A stretch of DNA of 64,000 nucleotides, from NCBI GenBank assembly GCA_963827025.1, contig CAWGZB010000002.1:248001-312000 (forward strand). The letters run 5' to 3'. Below are positions 21,722 to 29,789 of this stretch, piece by piece (position 1 is the first letter of the stretch; each line of letters opens with the position of its first letter). The translations under genes and the position numbers were made by a program. The DNA comes from Marmoricola sp963827025. GTDB taxonomy: Bacteria > Actinomycetota > Actinomycetes > Propionibacteriales > Nocardioidaceae. Under the pieces are notes generated by a model. That model was not told the DNA's origin. It saw only the letters and a program-made list of their open reading frames with translations, and ran no database searches.

Positions 21722-21737
21722 TCGAACATGTGTGCGA
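21722..21737. promoter_or_regulatory. LexA-type SOS box upstream of the DUF222-HNH gene
   Basis: TCGAACATGTGTGCGA matches the actinobacterial SOS box TCGAAC-N4-GTTCGA with one mismatch. It lies 26-41 bp upstream of the Shine-Dalgarno-supported ATG at 21696. 13E12-repeat genes are members of the LexA regulon in M. tuberculosis. Confidence 0.75.
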
Positions 21738-21867
21738 TTATACCGCCGGGCACTGACAGGCCTCCGCTTCGCGGCGCGTGTCGTCGATTTCGCCGCCCGC
21801 GCGCCCGCACCGCCTCGCGCATGGCAGCATCCGACACGAGACGACAACAGGTGTCGACGGGGGTGCC

Positions 21868-23205
21868 ATGAGCGGGGCAGTGCAGCGGCGGCCTGGATTC
21901 GAGACCAGCAACAACTGGCGGTTGGTGGTGCAAGCCATTCGGGAGTTCGCCCTGATCCCGATCGGTGTCGTCGCCGGGTTCCTGGTGCTCGCCGGGATCT
22001 GCATCCTGGCCGACCAGGCAGACGTCCCCGGCCTGTCGATGATCGCCGACGCCCTCGCCGGCGTCATCGGCAAGGACGCCTCGTCGATCGCCCTGCAGAG
22101 CATTGCCACGGGCATGCTGACCGTCACCTCGATCACCTTCTCGGTGCTCCTGCTGGCCGTGCAGCAGACCGCCTCGAACCTGTCGCCGGTGGTCTTCGAC
22201 CAGTTCGTGCGCCGACGCCTGAACCAGGTGCTGCTCGGGTTCTTCGTCGGCCTCTCGCTCTTCAGCTACGTCGTGATGGCGGCCGTGCAGGACCGTAAGC
22301 CCCCGCTGGTGGGGGCGGGCGTGGCCACGTTGCTCACCATGGTGGCGATGCTCCTGCTCCTGGTGCTGGTCTACACGACCGTCGACCAGATGCGGCCCAC
22401 CAACGTCCTGCGCCAGATCCACGACCGCGCCCTGGCCGCTCGCGATCGCCAGGCGCACCTGCGCGCGCGGACCATGCGCGCGGAGGAGTCGAGCCGGCCG
22501 GTCACCGCAACCTACCGCTGCAACGCCATGGGATATGTGACCGGCATCGACCTCGAGGCGCTGGGGCGTGCCCTCGAGCGAGTACCCAAGGCCGAGATCC
22601 GACTGCACGTGACCCTGGGCCAGGCGGTCTCCTACGACGACGTGATCGCCACGGTGAGCGACGACGAGCAGGACGAGGCGGACTCACTGGTCGGCGAGGT
22701 CCGCAAGGCCGTCCGGCTCGAGAGGCGCAGGGACATCGACTGGGACGCGACGACCGGCATCAGCGAGATCGCCAACATCGGCTGGACGAGCGGGTCCACG
22801 GCCAAGCAGAGTCCGCACGTCGCGAGGGAAGCGGTGGACGTCCTCAAGGACCTCGCTGCCCGCTGGGGCGGAGCCGAGAAGGATGAGGACGCCGCCGCTG
22901 ACCCCGAACCCAGCGACCGCCTCCGGGTCGTCTACCGCGACGGCGACCTGAACCGAGTCCTGGAGTCCCTGTACTCCCTCGTCGTCGCGGCCCACGAGTC
23001 CCACCAGCACCTCACGGCGGCGCGCGTCCTGCTCGCCTACGGAGACCTGGTCGGGCGGGTGCGGGACGACGTGCGGGCGCGCATCCTGCGCGACCTCGAC
23101 GCATTGACGCCCCTGCTGGACCAGATGCCACCCTCTCCCATGCTGGACGACGCGCGCGCCGGCCTGCGAGACCTCCTGGAAACCATGGACAGCTCAGAGT
23201 CTTGA
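21868..23205 (+). CDS. DUF2254 predicted membrane protein (copy 1)
   Basis: This 445-residue protein has four transmembrane segments within residues 1-180 (FALIPIGVVAGFLVLAGICIL, MLTVTSITFSVLLLAVQQTA, VLLGFFVGLSLFSYVVMAAV, VATLLTMVAMLLLLVLVYT). A soluble C-terminal half follows. The TSITFSVLLLAVQQ block and the later helices identify DUF2254, whose function is unknown. ATG 21868 is chosen because homology and the first helix start shortly after it. It is divergent from the SOS-boxed HNH gene. A second DUF2254 gene lies at 31609. Confidence 0.8.
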   Translation: MSGAVQRRPGFETSNNWRLVVQAIREFALIPIGVVAGFLVLAGICILADQADVPGLSMIADALAGVIGKDASSIALQSIATGMLTVTSITFSVLLLAVQQTASNLSPVVFDQFVRRRLNQVLLGFFVGLSLFSYVVMAAVQDRKPPLVGAGVATLLTMVAMLLLLVLVYTTVDQMRPTNVLRQIHDRALAARDRQAHLRARTMRAEESSRPVTATYRCNAMGYVTGIDLEALGRALERVPKAEIRLHVTLGQAVSYDDVIATVSDDEQDEADSLVGEVRKAVRLERRRDIDWDATTGISEIANIGWTSGSTAKQSPHVAREAVDVLKDLAARWGGAEKDEDAAADPEPSDRLRVVYRDGDLNRVLESLYSLVVAAHESHQHLTAARVLLAYGDLVGRVRDDVRARILRDLDALTPLLDQMPPSPMLDDARAGLRDLLETMDSSES

Positions 23206-23303
23206 GTCCGGATCGGCCCGGGCAGCCCTACAGGTGGGCATAGGCTTGGGGCGGGTTCGCGCAGCCGAGGCGTCCGCACGCATCATGCGACGATGACCCG
23301 CCG

Positions 23304-23377
23304 GCCCCTGTAGCTCAGCTGGATAGAGCAAGAGCCTTCTAATCTCTAGGTCGCAGGTTCGAGTCCTGCCGGGGGCG
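23304..23377 (+). tRNA. tRNA-Arg (anticodon TCT)
   Basis: The cloverleaf folds with acceptor GCCCCTG/CGGGGGC, D-stem GCTC/GAGC, and an anticodon loop CTTCTAA with anticodon TCT at 23338-23340. The T arm is GCAGG-TTCGAGT-CCTGC and the discriminator is G. No CCA is encoded. The anticodon stem AGAGC/TCTCT has a C-U mismatch next to the loop. The stop codon of the convergent sulfatase gene begins one base after the tRNA. Confidence 0.93.
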
Positions 23378-23378
23378 C

Positions 23379-25256
23379 TCAGGGCGTGACGACCGCGAAA
23401 TCGGGGTCGGGCGCGTCGAGGGCTGCGACCAGTCGCCCCACCGCCGCGACGTCGCCCTCCACCTCGACGCCGAGAGCGGCCAGCGCCTCCGCGGACAGTG
23501 GGCCCGAGGTGATGCCGAGCAGCGCTGCCCTGGGCATCCGCAACACGACGTCCGCTGGCTCTGACTGCACAGCGGTGCTGTGGGTGAGCACGCCGTTGGC
23601 AAGCCGGAGCCGGTAACGCCCTGCGTCACCGAGGTCGAGGTCCACCGCGATCTTCTCCGCCCAGCAGCGGGGACCGTTGACGCGCACGGCCAGGGAGTCG
23701 AAGAGCTGCTCCGGGGTCAGGGCGGCCAGCACGTCCTCGGACACCGGCGTGATCGGCGTCCCGAAGCTGCCCTTGCGAAGCTCGTGGGCCCCCGAGAGGT
23801 AGGCGCAGCGCCAGGTGCCGTTCTCGGCTCCGTACCCGAGCTGCTCGAAGGTGTCGGCAAGCAGGGTCCGCGCCTGCGGGTGCTCGGGGTCGGCGAAGAC
23901 CACGTGGGAGAGCACCTCGGCTGCCCAACGGAGGTCTCCCTCCTCGTACGACGACCGCGCCCGTGCGACGACCGCGTCGGCACCGCCCATCGACTCCACG
24001 TAACGCCGGCCGCGCTCCACCGGTGGGTGCTGCCAGAGGTTGGCCGGGTTGCCGTCGTACCAACCCATGTAGCGCTGGTAGATCGCCTTGACGTTGTGGC
24101 TCACCGAGCCGTAGTAGCCACGGGTGTGCCAGGCCCGGTCCAAGGCGGGGGGCATCTCGATGGCTTCAGCGATCTCGCTGCCCACCATGCCGACGTTCAG
24201 CATCCGGACGGTCTGGTCGTGCAGGTAGGCGTAGAGGTCCCGCTGGAGCTCGAGGTAGTCCACCACCTGGTCATGGCCCCAGGTCGGCCAGTGGTGGGAG
24301 GAGAACGCGACGTCGGTCCCGGCACCGAACAGCTCGATGGCCTCGCTCAGGTAGCGGGCCCACTCGTGCGGGTCGCGCACGAGGGCACCCCTGATGGTCA
24401 GGATGTTGTGCAGCGTGTGGGTAGCGTTCTCGGCCAGGCACAAGGCGCGGAAGTCCGGGAAGTGGAAGTGCATCTCCGCCGGCGCCTCGGTCCCCGGCGT
24501 CATCTGGAAGACGATCCTGACCCCGTCGACGACCTCCTCCTGCCCGGTCCTGGTGATGTCCACCGTCGGGGGGATGAGGGAGAAGGTGCCGGTGGAGGTC
24601 GTCTGGCCCAGTCCCGCCCCGACCTGGCCGTGGGGTCCACGATCCAGCGCCGCGCCGTACATGTAGCCGGCTCGGCGAGCCATCGCCGTGCCCGCGTAGA
24701 CGTTCTCGGCGATCGCGTGGTGCAAGAAGCCCTGCGGAGCCAGCACCGGGACGCTCCCGGAGTCCACGTCGGCCTGACTGGTCACGCCCTTGGCGCCGCC
24801 GAAGTGGTCGGCGTGGCTGTGGGTGTAGATCATCCCGGTCACCGGGCGGTCGCCGCGGTGGGTGCGGTAGAGGGCGAGCCCGGCCGCTGCGGTCTCGCAC
24901 GAGATGAGCGGATCGATCACGATGACGCCGGTCTCACCCTCGACAAGCGTCATCACGGAGAGGTCGAAGCCACGGACCTGGTAGATGCCCGGCAGCACCT
25001 CGTAGAGCCCGTGCCGCGTCAGCAACTGGGACTGCCGCCACAGGCTCGGATTGACCGTTGCCGGCGCGTCACCCTCGAGGAAGGCATAGGAGTCGAGGTC
25101 CCAGACCACCCGTCCTTCCCCATCCCGGACCACCGCCGGTTCCAGGGAACCCAGGAAGCCGCGGGCAGCCGCCTCGAAGTCAGCGGTGTCGTCGAAGGGC
25201 AGCGTCGCCAGCAGGCGCGAGTGCTCCTGTGCCAGGCGAGGGGAAGCGAGAGTCAT
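23379..25256 (-). CDS. Alkyl sulfatase, metallo-beta-lactamase fold (SdsA1 type)
   Basis: Predicted to hydrolyse sulfate esters of linear alkyl or aryl alcohols such as SDS. In 625 residues the metallo-beta-lactamase domain carries THSHADHFGGAKG near residue 145, ENATHTLHN and SHHWPTWG. A helical dimerisation domain follows (about 380-500), then an SCP2-like lipid-binding C-terminal domain (about 510-625). Unlike Pseudomonas SdsA1 it has no signal peptide, so it should act in the cytosol. The Shine-Dalgarno at ATG 25256 is weak. Its end abuts tRNA-Arg. Confidence 0.88.
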   Translation of the reverse strand: MTLASPRLAQEHSRLLATLPFDDTADFEAAARGFLGSLEPAVVRDGEGRVVWDLDSYAFLEGDAPATVNPSLWRQSQLLTRHGLYEVLPGIYQVRGFDLSVMTLVEGETGVIVIDPLISCETAAAGLALYRTHRGDRPVTGMIYTHSHADHFGGAKGVTSQADVDSGSVPVLAPQGFLHHAIAENVYAGTAMARRAGYMYGAALDRGPHGQVGAGLGQTTSTGTFSLIPPTVDITRTGQEEVVDGVRIVFQMTPGTEAPAEMHFHFPDFRALCLAENATHTLHNILTIRGALVRDPHEWARYLSEAIELFGAGTDVAFSSHHWPTWGHDQVVDYLELQRDLYAYLHDQTVRMLNVGMVGSEIAEAIEMPPALDRAWHTRGYYGSVSHNVKAIYQRYMGWYDGNPANLWQHPPVERGRRYVESMGGADAVVARARSSYEEGDLRWAAEVLSHVVFADPEHPQARTLLADTFEQLGYGAENGTWRCAYLSGAHELRKGSFGTPITPVSEDVLAALTPEQLFDSLAVRVNGPRCWAEKIAVDLDLGDAGRYRLRLANGVLTHSTAVQSEPADVVLRMPRAALLGITSGPLSAEALAALGVEVEGDVAAVGRLVAALDAPDPDFAVVTP

Positions 25257-25277
25257 CAGGTCGTCCGTCGGACAGGC

Positions 25278-25523
25278 TCAGGCCGCACCGGTGAGAAACC
25301 GGCTCTCCCGGGCGCTGCGCCGGCGGTCCAGCTGGTCGCGCGCGAGTCGCTCGGCGGACTCGGCCAGGCGCTCCGGAGGGCAGCCGGTGCGGGTGCGGCG
25401 CTGGACGGCACGGGCGTAGCCACGAAGCACCGACCCGGCGGTCAGGTCGTCGTACTCACGCACCAGGCGCTCGGCTGCCTCCAGCAACTGCTGGTTGATG
25501 TTGCGGACAACGGTGCCGGTCAC
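25278..25523 (-). CDS. Small conserved-looking hypothetical protein
   Basis: This 81-residue, highly charged, predominantly helical protein begins VTGTVVRNINQQLLEAAERL and is rich in Arg and Glu. It has no membrane segment or cysteine pair beyond a single Cys. GTG 25523 has a clear Shine-Dalgarno (GGGAGG) five bases upstream, which supports real translation. It sits between the adenosine deaminase-like gene and the sulfatase gene on the same strand, 21 nt before the latter. I do not recognise the family. A small helical regulatory or adaptor protein is conceivable, but this is a guess. Confidence 0.6.
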   Translation of the reverse strand: MTGTVVRNINQQLLEAAERLVREYDDLTAGSVLRGYARAVQRRTRTGCPPERLAESAERLARDQLDRRRSARESRFLTGAA

Positions 25524-25637
25524 GTCGGCCTCCCGGCTGCTCGAGGGGTCAGGCGGTTGTTGCCATGAGCAAACCGTTGACCGGCGAGTCCGGTGGAGGG
25601 ACCAAGGTCCCCGAAAGAGGTCCCGAAGACCCGCAAC

Positions 25638-26657
25638 TCAGTCGTCGAAGCTGTCGATCTCGGACAAGATGCGCTTCTTGACCTGCTCGGGGCCGAAGGA
25701 CGTGCGCACCGCCGTACGCGCCAGGTCAGCCACGCCGTGCTGGTCGAGGTCCAGCAGCTCGGCGGCGATCTCGTACTCCCGGTTGAGGGTCGTGCTGAAC
25801 ATCGGCGGGTCGTCGCTGTTGACGCTGAACACCACGCCGGCGTCCCGGAACCGGCGGATGGGGTGCTCCTCGAGGGAGGCGACCGCGCCCGTCGCGACGT
25901 TGGACGAGGGACAGACCTCCAGCGGGACGCCTTCTCGGGCCAGGTGCTCGAGGAGGGTGTCGTCCTCGGCGGAAGAGGTGCCGTGCCCGATGCGCTCGGC
26001 GCCCAGGTCGCGCAGGGCCGACCAGACCGTGTCCGGCCCGGTGGTCTCCCCCGCGTGCGGAACGCTGCGCAGGCCGGCTGCACGCGCCTTGTCGAAGTGG
26101 GGCTTGAACTGCGGGCGGGGTACGCCGACCTCGGGCCCACCGAGCCCGAAGCCGATCAGTCCCTGCGGTGCGTGGTCGAGGGCGTACTGAACGGTGGCGT
26201 CAGCCGCAGGGATGCCGAACTCCCCCGGGATGTCGTAGATCCAGCGCAGCACCAGTCCGAAGTCGCGTTCGACCGCGACTCGGGCGTCCTCGATGGCCTC
26301 GGTGTAGGCCTCGATGGGCACGCCGGCGGCGACCGAGGTGTACGGCGTGCAGGTGAGCTCGGCGTACCGCACCCGCTGTCCGTCGGCCATCTCCCGGCCG
26401 ATCTCGTAGGTGAGCAGGCGCACGTCCTCCGCGGTCCGGACCAGGTCGACGACGGAGAGATAGACCTCGATGAAGTGGTCGAAGTCCCGGTAGGCGAAGT
26501 AGTCCGCGAGCTGGTCCGGATCGCTGGGCACCCGACCGGGATGCCGCGCCGCCAGCTCGGCGACGATCCGCGGCGACGCCGAGCCGACCTGGTGGACGTG
26601 CAGCTCGGCCTTGGGCAACCCGGCGACGAAGTCGGCAAGGGAGGTGGTCTGCGACAT
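25638..26657 (-). CDS. Adenosine deaminase-like hydrolase
   Basis: Amidohydrolase of the adenosine deaminase family, 339 residues. The metal and catalytic residues are present: HVH near residue 20 (ELHVHQVGSASP), the HAGE block, GHGTSSAEDD and SVNSDDPPMF. The first motif reads HVHQVG instead of HLDG, a variant I associate with a Streptomyces subgroup that includes 6-amino-6-deoxyfutalosine deaminase. The substrate may therefore be adenosine or aminodeoxyfutalosine, and sequence alone does not decide. ATG 26657 has GATGCT 7 nt upstream and no Shine-Dalgarno. Confidence 0.8.
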   Translation of the reverse strand: MSQTTSLADFVAGLPKAELHVHQVGSASPRIVAELAARHPGRVPSDPDQLADYFAYRDFDHFIEVYLSVVDLVRTAEDVRLLTYEIGREMADGQRVRYAELTCTPYTSVAAGVPIEAYTEAIEDARVAVERDFGLVLRWIYDIPGEFGIPAADATVQYALDHAPQGLIGFGLGGPEVGVPRPQFKPHFDKARAAGLRSVPHAGETTGPDTVWSALRDLGAERIGHGTSSAEDDTLLEHLAREGVPLEVCPSSNVATGAVASLEEHPIRRFRDAGVVFSVNSDDPPMFSTTLNREYEIAAELLDLDQHGVADLARTAVRTSFGPEQVKKRILSEIDSFDD

Positions 26658-26690
26658 GGGCGACAGCATCCCACCGAGCGACGGCCGGGC

Positions 26691-27425
26691 TCAGCCCTGG
26701 GCGAGGATGCGCTCGAGGTTGTCGGCCATCTCCGAGATCGACCCGCCCTGCAGCTCCTTGCCGTCGACGAAGACGGTCGGTGTGCCCTTCACCCCGGCGT
26801 CCTTGGCGTTCTGGTCGGCCTGGTCGACCAAGGACTGGTTGGTCTCCGCCATCGCCGTCAGCACCGACTCGTCCTTGACCCCGGCGTCCTTGGCCATCGA
26901 GACCAGGTCGTCGACGCTCGGCTTGTTCGGGGCGTTCTCGTAGGGCTGGTTGTCGTAGAGGGCGTTGTGGAAGCGGTAGGCCTGCTCCGGCGTGCCGTTC
27001 TCCAGTACGGCGCCCCAGGCGGCCAGCGCCCGGGTGGAGTAGGGGTCGGGCAGCAGGTGGAACGGGCGGTACTCGACCTGCACCGTGCCCTTGCGCGCGT
27101 AGTCGTGCAGGAAGGATCGGCTCGCGTTCTCGAACTCCCGGCAGTAGGGGCACAAGAAGTCCTCGTAGACGACCACCTTGTGCGCGGCGCCGTCGGGTCC
27201 CATCACCAGCGCCGGCGAGTCGGCCTTCATCGCCACCGAGCCGCTCGGCGGCGGCTCGTCCTTCCCGCCGCTGGAGAAGATCACCCCGGCCGCGACGACG
27301 GCGGAGAGCACGACGAGAACCGCCAGGGTGATCAGGATCCGGCGGTTGCGCTCCTTGGCCATCTGCTCCTTGCGGACGGCAGCGGCGCGCTCGGCACGGT
27401 TGACCTCACGCTGCTTCTTCGACAC
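26691..27425 (-). CDS. Membrane-anchored DsbA-family thiol oxidoreductase
   Basis: This 244-residue protein has a Lys/Arg-rich cytoplasmic N-terminus, one transmembrane anchor near residues 30-52 (ILITLAVLVVLSAVVAAGVIF) and an extracytoplasmic thioredoxin-fold domain with CPYC (YEDFLCPYCREFE) and the cis-Pro loop GTPTVFVDG. It should form or isomerise disulfides outside the membrane. Start GTG 27425 overlaps the upstream DoxX/MauE gene by 20 bp, so the two are coupled. The neighbour could play the electron-transfer role that VKOR plays for the M. tuberculosis DsbA-like protein. Confidence 0.88.
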   Translation of the reverse strand: MSKKQREVNRAERAAAVRKEQMAKERNRRILITLAVLVVLSAVVAAGVIFSSGGKDEPPPSGSVAMKADSPALVMGPDGAAHKVVVYEDFLCPYCREFENASRSFLHDYARKGTVQVEYRPFHLLPDPYSTRALAAWGAVLENGTPEQAYRFHNALYDNQPYENAPNKPSVDDLVSMAKDAGVKDESVLTAMAETNQSLVDQADQNAKDAGVKGTPTVFVDGKELQGGSISEMADNLERILAQG

Positions 27426-27891
27426 CGGCAGTCTCCGATCTGGGGAGGAAGAGGAGGGAGTCCAGCGCCAGGGGCGTCGTACGCACCCAGGCCACGAAGA
27501 GGGCCGCCACAAGCAGGCCCGAGTCGCGGGCGATCTCCCACGGGTACTTCTCGAACGCCTTGGGATCGTAGCCACCGCCGCCGAAGCACCCGCAGTCGAT
27601 CGCGATCCCACGCGCCCACACCGAGGCGATGCCGGCGATGAACGCCAGCTGTAGGAGTGCCGAGAGGACGGCGCTCAACCTCGTCAGCAGCCCCAGCACC
27701 AGGCAGGCGCCGAGGACGATCTCCAGCATCGGCAGCACGCGCCCGACCAGCTCCGCGAGGGAGGGGGGCAGGATCTGGTAGGCGCGCACCGCAGCGATGC
27801 TCGCTTCTGGCGAACCGACCTTGAGCACCCCCGCCCAGATCCACACCCCACCGACGACCAGCCGAGCCACCAGTCCCGCCCAGCGCAGCAT
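27406..27891 (-). CDS. DoxX/MauE-family membrane protein
   Basis: This 161-residue protein has four transmembrane helices (near 5-20, 45-70, 72-92, 118-135) and a cysteine motif, CGCFGGGG, between helices 3 and 4 that marks MauE-type DoxX relatives. MauE is needed for disulfide-rich protein maturation in methylamine utilisation clusters. Here it is coupled to a DsbA-like gene, which suggests redox partnership (inference). ATG 27891 has TAGAGT 6 nt upstream and no Shine-Dalgarno. It is divergent from orn. Confidence 0.83.
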   Translation of the reverse strand: MLRWAGLVARLVVGGVWIWAGVLKVGSPEASIAAVRAYQILPPSLAELVGRVLPMLEIVLGACLVLGLLTRLSAVLSALLQLAFIAGIASVWARGIAIDCGCFGGGGYDPKAFEKYPWEIARDSGLLVAALFVAWVRTTPLALDSLLFLPRSETAGVEEAA

Positions 27892-27897
27892 GGCTCC

Positions 27898-27934
27898 ACT
27901 CTAGGGATACTGCGAAACGACCCCTCGGTAGGCT
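27898..27934. promoter_or_regulatory. Divergent leaderless -10 pair for doxX/mauE and orn
   Basis: TAGAGT on the minus strand (27898-27903) is 6 nt before ATG 27891. TAGGCT on the plus strand (27929-27934) is 7 nt before GTG 27942. The arrangement repeats that of the prsW/pepP pair. Confidence 0.55.
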
Positions 27935-27941
27935 CGCGGCC

Positions 27942-28586
27942 GTGAACGAGCGACTCGTCTGGATCGACTGTGAGATGACCGGGCTGGACCTGAAGAAGGA
28001 TGCGCTCGTGGAGGTGGCCGCCCTGGTGACGGACTCCGACCTCAACGTCCTCGGCGAAGGCGTCGACATCGTGATCAAGCCTCCGCAGGAGGCGCTGGAC
28101 CAGATGATCGAGTTCGTGCGCGACATGCACACCTCTTCCGGGCTGCTCGAGGAGCTCGAGGGCGGGGTGACGCTGCGCGAGGCCGAGGAGCAGGTCCTGG
28201 CGTACGTCCGCGAGCAGTGCCCGGAGGGGGCTCGGCCCCCGCTGGCCGGCAACAGCGTCGGCACCGACCGCGCCTTCCTCGCCCGGGACATGCCGGAGCT
28301 GGACCTGTTCCTGCACTACCGGATCGTGGACGTCTCCTCGATCAAGGAGCTTGCCCGGCGGTGGTACCCACGGGCCTACTACAACGCGCCGGCGAAGGGT
28401 GGGAACCACCGCGCGCTCGCCGACATCCAGGAGAGCATCGAGGAGCTCCGCTACTACCGCGAGGCGGTCTTCGTGCCGCAGCCCGGGCCCGACTCCGCGA
28501 GCGCCAAGGATGCCGCGGCCCGCCACGGCGGCGCTCTCACCGACCGCGGAAACGGCGACGTGGCGGTCGATTCGGAGCAGGACTGA
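27942..28586 (+). CDS. orn: Oligoribonuclease
   Basis: DEDDh 3'-5' exonuclease that degrades 2-5 nt RNA fragments and pGpG in the cytoplasm. The 214-residue protein has the first DEDD acid pair in WIDCEMTGLD, the second in VTDSDLN..., a third Asp in GTDRAFLARDM and the final His/Asp in GNHRALADI. The C-terminal tail of about 30 residues past the core is low in complexity. GTG 27942 is leaderless-like. A tRNA-His gene follows 26 nt downstream. Confidence 0.94.
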   Translation: MNERLVWIDCEMTGLDLKKDALVEVAALVTDSDLNVLGEGVDIVIKPPQEALDQMIEFVRDMHTSSGLLEELEGGVTLREAEEQVLAYVREQCPEGARPPLAGNSVGTDRAFLARDMPELDLFLHYRIVDVSSIKELARRWYPRAYYNAPAKGGNHRALADIQESIEELRYYREAVFVPQPGPDSASAKDAAARHGGALTDRGNGDVAVDSEQD

Positions 28587-28612
28587 CCGCCCGGTACACT
28601 CGCGCTCGCATG

Positions 28613-28688
28613 GTGGGCGTAGCTCAGCTGGTAGAGCATCGCGTTGTGGTCGCGAGGGTCGCGGGTTCAAGCCCCGTCGCTCACCCCA
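28613..28688 (+). tRNA. tRNA-His (anticodon GTG), CCA encoded
   Basis: Acceptor GTGGGCG pairs with CGCTCAC, D-stem is GCTC/GAGC and anticodon stem is TCGCG/CGCGA, with loop TTGTGGT and anticodon GTG at 28646-28648. The T arm is GCGGG-TTCAAGC-CCCGT. C73 at 28685 pairs with the extra G-1 at 28612, the hallmark of tRNA-His, and CCA follows at 28686-28688. Confidence 0.95.
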
Positions 28689-28691
28689 TCC

Positions 28692-28727
28692 AGAAGGGCC
28701 GCAGGCACTGACGCCTGCGGCTCTTCT
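28692..28727 (+). terminator. Strong hairpin terminator after tRNA-His
   Basis: The arms 28692-28706 and 28713-28727 form a 15-bp stem with a single G-U pair and a 6-nt loop (ACTGAC), starting 4 nt after the tRNA CCA. It lies between the tRNA and the convergent pirin gene and could serve both. Confidence 0.8.
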
Positions 28728-28744
28728 GCATCCGCCGGGGCGCC

Positions 28745-29743
28745 TCAGTCCTCGGTGCTGACCGGGGTGGTCGGCGCTCCGTGCACCTCCAGCGGCGCGG
28801 TCGGGATCGTGCCGAGGCGGCCCTTCTGGAAGTCCTCGTAGGCCTGCATCACCTCGGCCCTGGTGTTCATCACGAACGGGCCCGCCCAGGCCACCGGCTC
28901 GCGGATCGGCTGGCCGCCGAGGACCAGGACGTCCAGGGCCGGCGTACGGCTCTCCTGGGCACGGTCGGCCTGGACGGTGACGTAGTCGCCGGCGCCGAGC
29001 ACGGTGAGGTTGCCGGGCTGCACCGGGACACCTTCGTCGCCGACCGAGCCGCTGCCGGAGAGCACGTAGACCAGCGCGTTGTAGTCCGCACGCCAGGGCA
29101 GGTCCAGTCGCGCACCCGGTGCGACGCTCGCGTGCACCATCGTCATCGGCGTGTACGTCGAGCCCGGCCCGTGGACGTCGCCGACCGAGCCGGCGATCAC
29201 CCGCACCAGGGCGCCGGCGTCAGCGGAGGTGGCGAGGCCCACCTGCCCGCTGCGAATGTCCTGGTAGGCGGGCGGGTTCCACTTCGCGTCCCGGGGCAGG
29301 TTCACCCACAGCTGGACGCCGTGGAAGAGGCCACCCTGCTGCACCAGCCACTCCGGCGGCGCCTCGATGTGCAGCAGGCCGGAGCCGGCGGTCATCCACT
29401 GGGTGTCGCCGTTGGAGATCGTGCCGCCGCCACCGTGGCTGTCGTGGTGGTCGAAGACGCCGTCGATGATGTAGGTGACCGTCTCGAAGCCGCGGTGCGG
29501 GTGCCATGGGGTGCCCTTGGGCTCGCCGGGGGCGTACTCCACCTGCCCCATCTGGTCCATGTGGACGAACGGGTCGAGGTCGCGCAGGTCGACGCCGGCG
29601 AACGCGCGCCGGACCGGGAAGCCCTCGCCCTCGTAGCCCTTGGGCGCATCCACCCGATGACGGACCGGACGCACCGTGTCCCCCAGGCCCGGCGCCTTCA
29701 GGCGCCCCAGGACGGTCAGGTCGTCGACGGTCACGGCGGGCAT
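28745..29743 (-). CDS. Pirin-family bicupin protein
   Basis: This 332-residue protein has two cupin domains. The N-terminal one holds the Fe-binding pattern HPHRGFETVTYIIDG with HxH and a later His/Glu. Residues FVHMDQMGQVEYAPGEPKGTPWH are typical of pirins. Bacterial pirins act as quercetinases or as redox regulators of enzymes; the role here is unknown. ATG 29743 has a strong Shine-Dalgarno (GGAGGT) five bases upstream. A 14-bp inverted repeat lies 47 bp upstream, between it and the divergent oxidoreductase gene. Confidence 0.88.
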   Translation of the reverse strand: MPAVTVDDLTVLGRLKAPGLGDTVRPVRHRVDAPKGYEGEGFPVRRAFAGVDLRDLDPFVHMDQMGQVEYAPGEPKGTPWHPHRGFETVTYIIDGVFDHHDSHGGGGTISNGDTQWMTAGSGLLHIEAPPEWLVQQGGLFHGVQLWVNLPRDAKWNPPAYQDIRSGQVGLATSADAGALVRVIAGSVGDVHGPGSTYTPMTMVHASVAPGARLDLPWRADYNALVYVLSGSGSVGDEGVPVQPGNLTVLGAGDYVTVQADRAQESRTPALDVLVLGGQPIREPVAWAGPFVMNTRAEVMQAYEDFQKGRLGTIPTAPLEVHGAPTTPVSTED

Positions 29744-29789
29744 CGCACACCTCCAGGTCCGGCATGGCTTCGATGCCACCACAACACTA

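Noticed and set aside
21697..21729. Earlier ATG (21729) as the start of the DUF222-HNH gene
   Set aside because: It lies inside the SOS box and has no Shine-Dalgarno, while ATG 21696 has GGGGAGG at the right distance.
23304..25256. Genomic island at tRNA-Arg
   Set aside because: No integrase, no direct repeat of the tRNA 3' end and no composition shift were seen.
28612..28727. Hairpin after tRNA-His as part of an attachment site
   Set aside because: It is a simple terminator-like stem with no repeat of the tRNA end and no integrase nearby.
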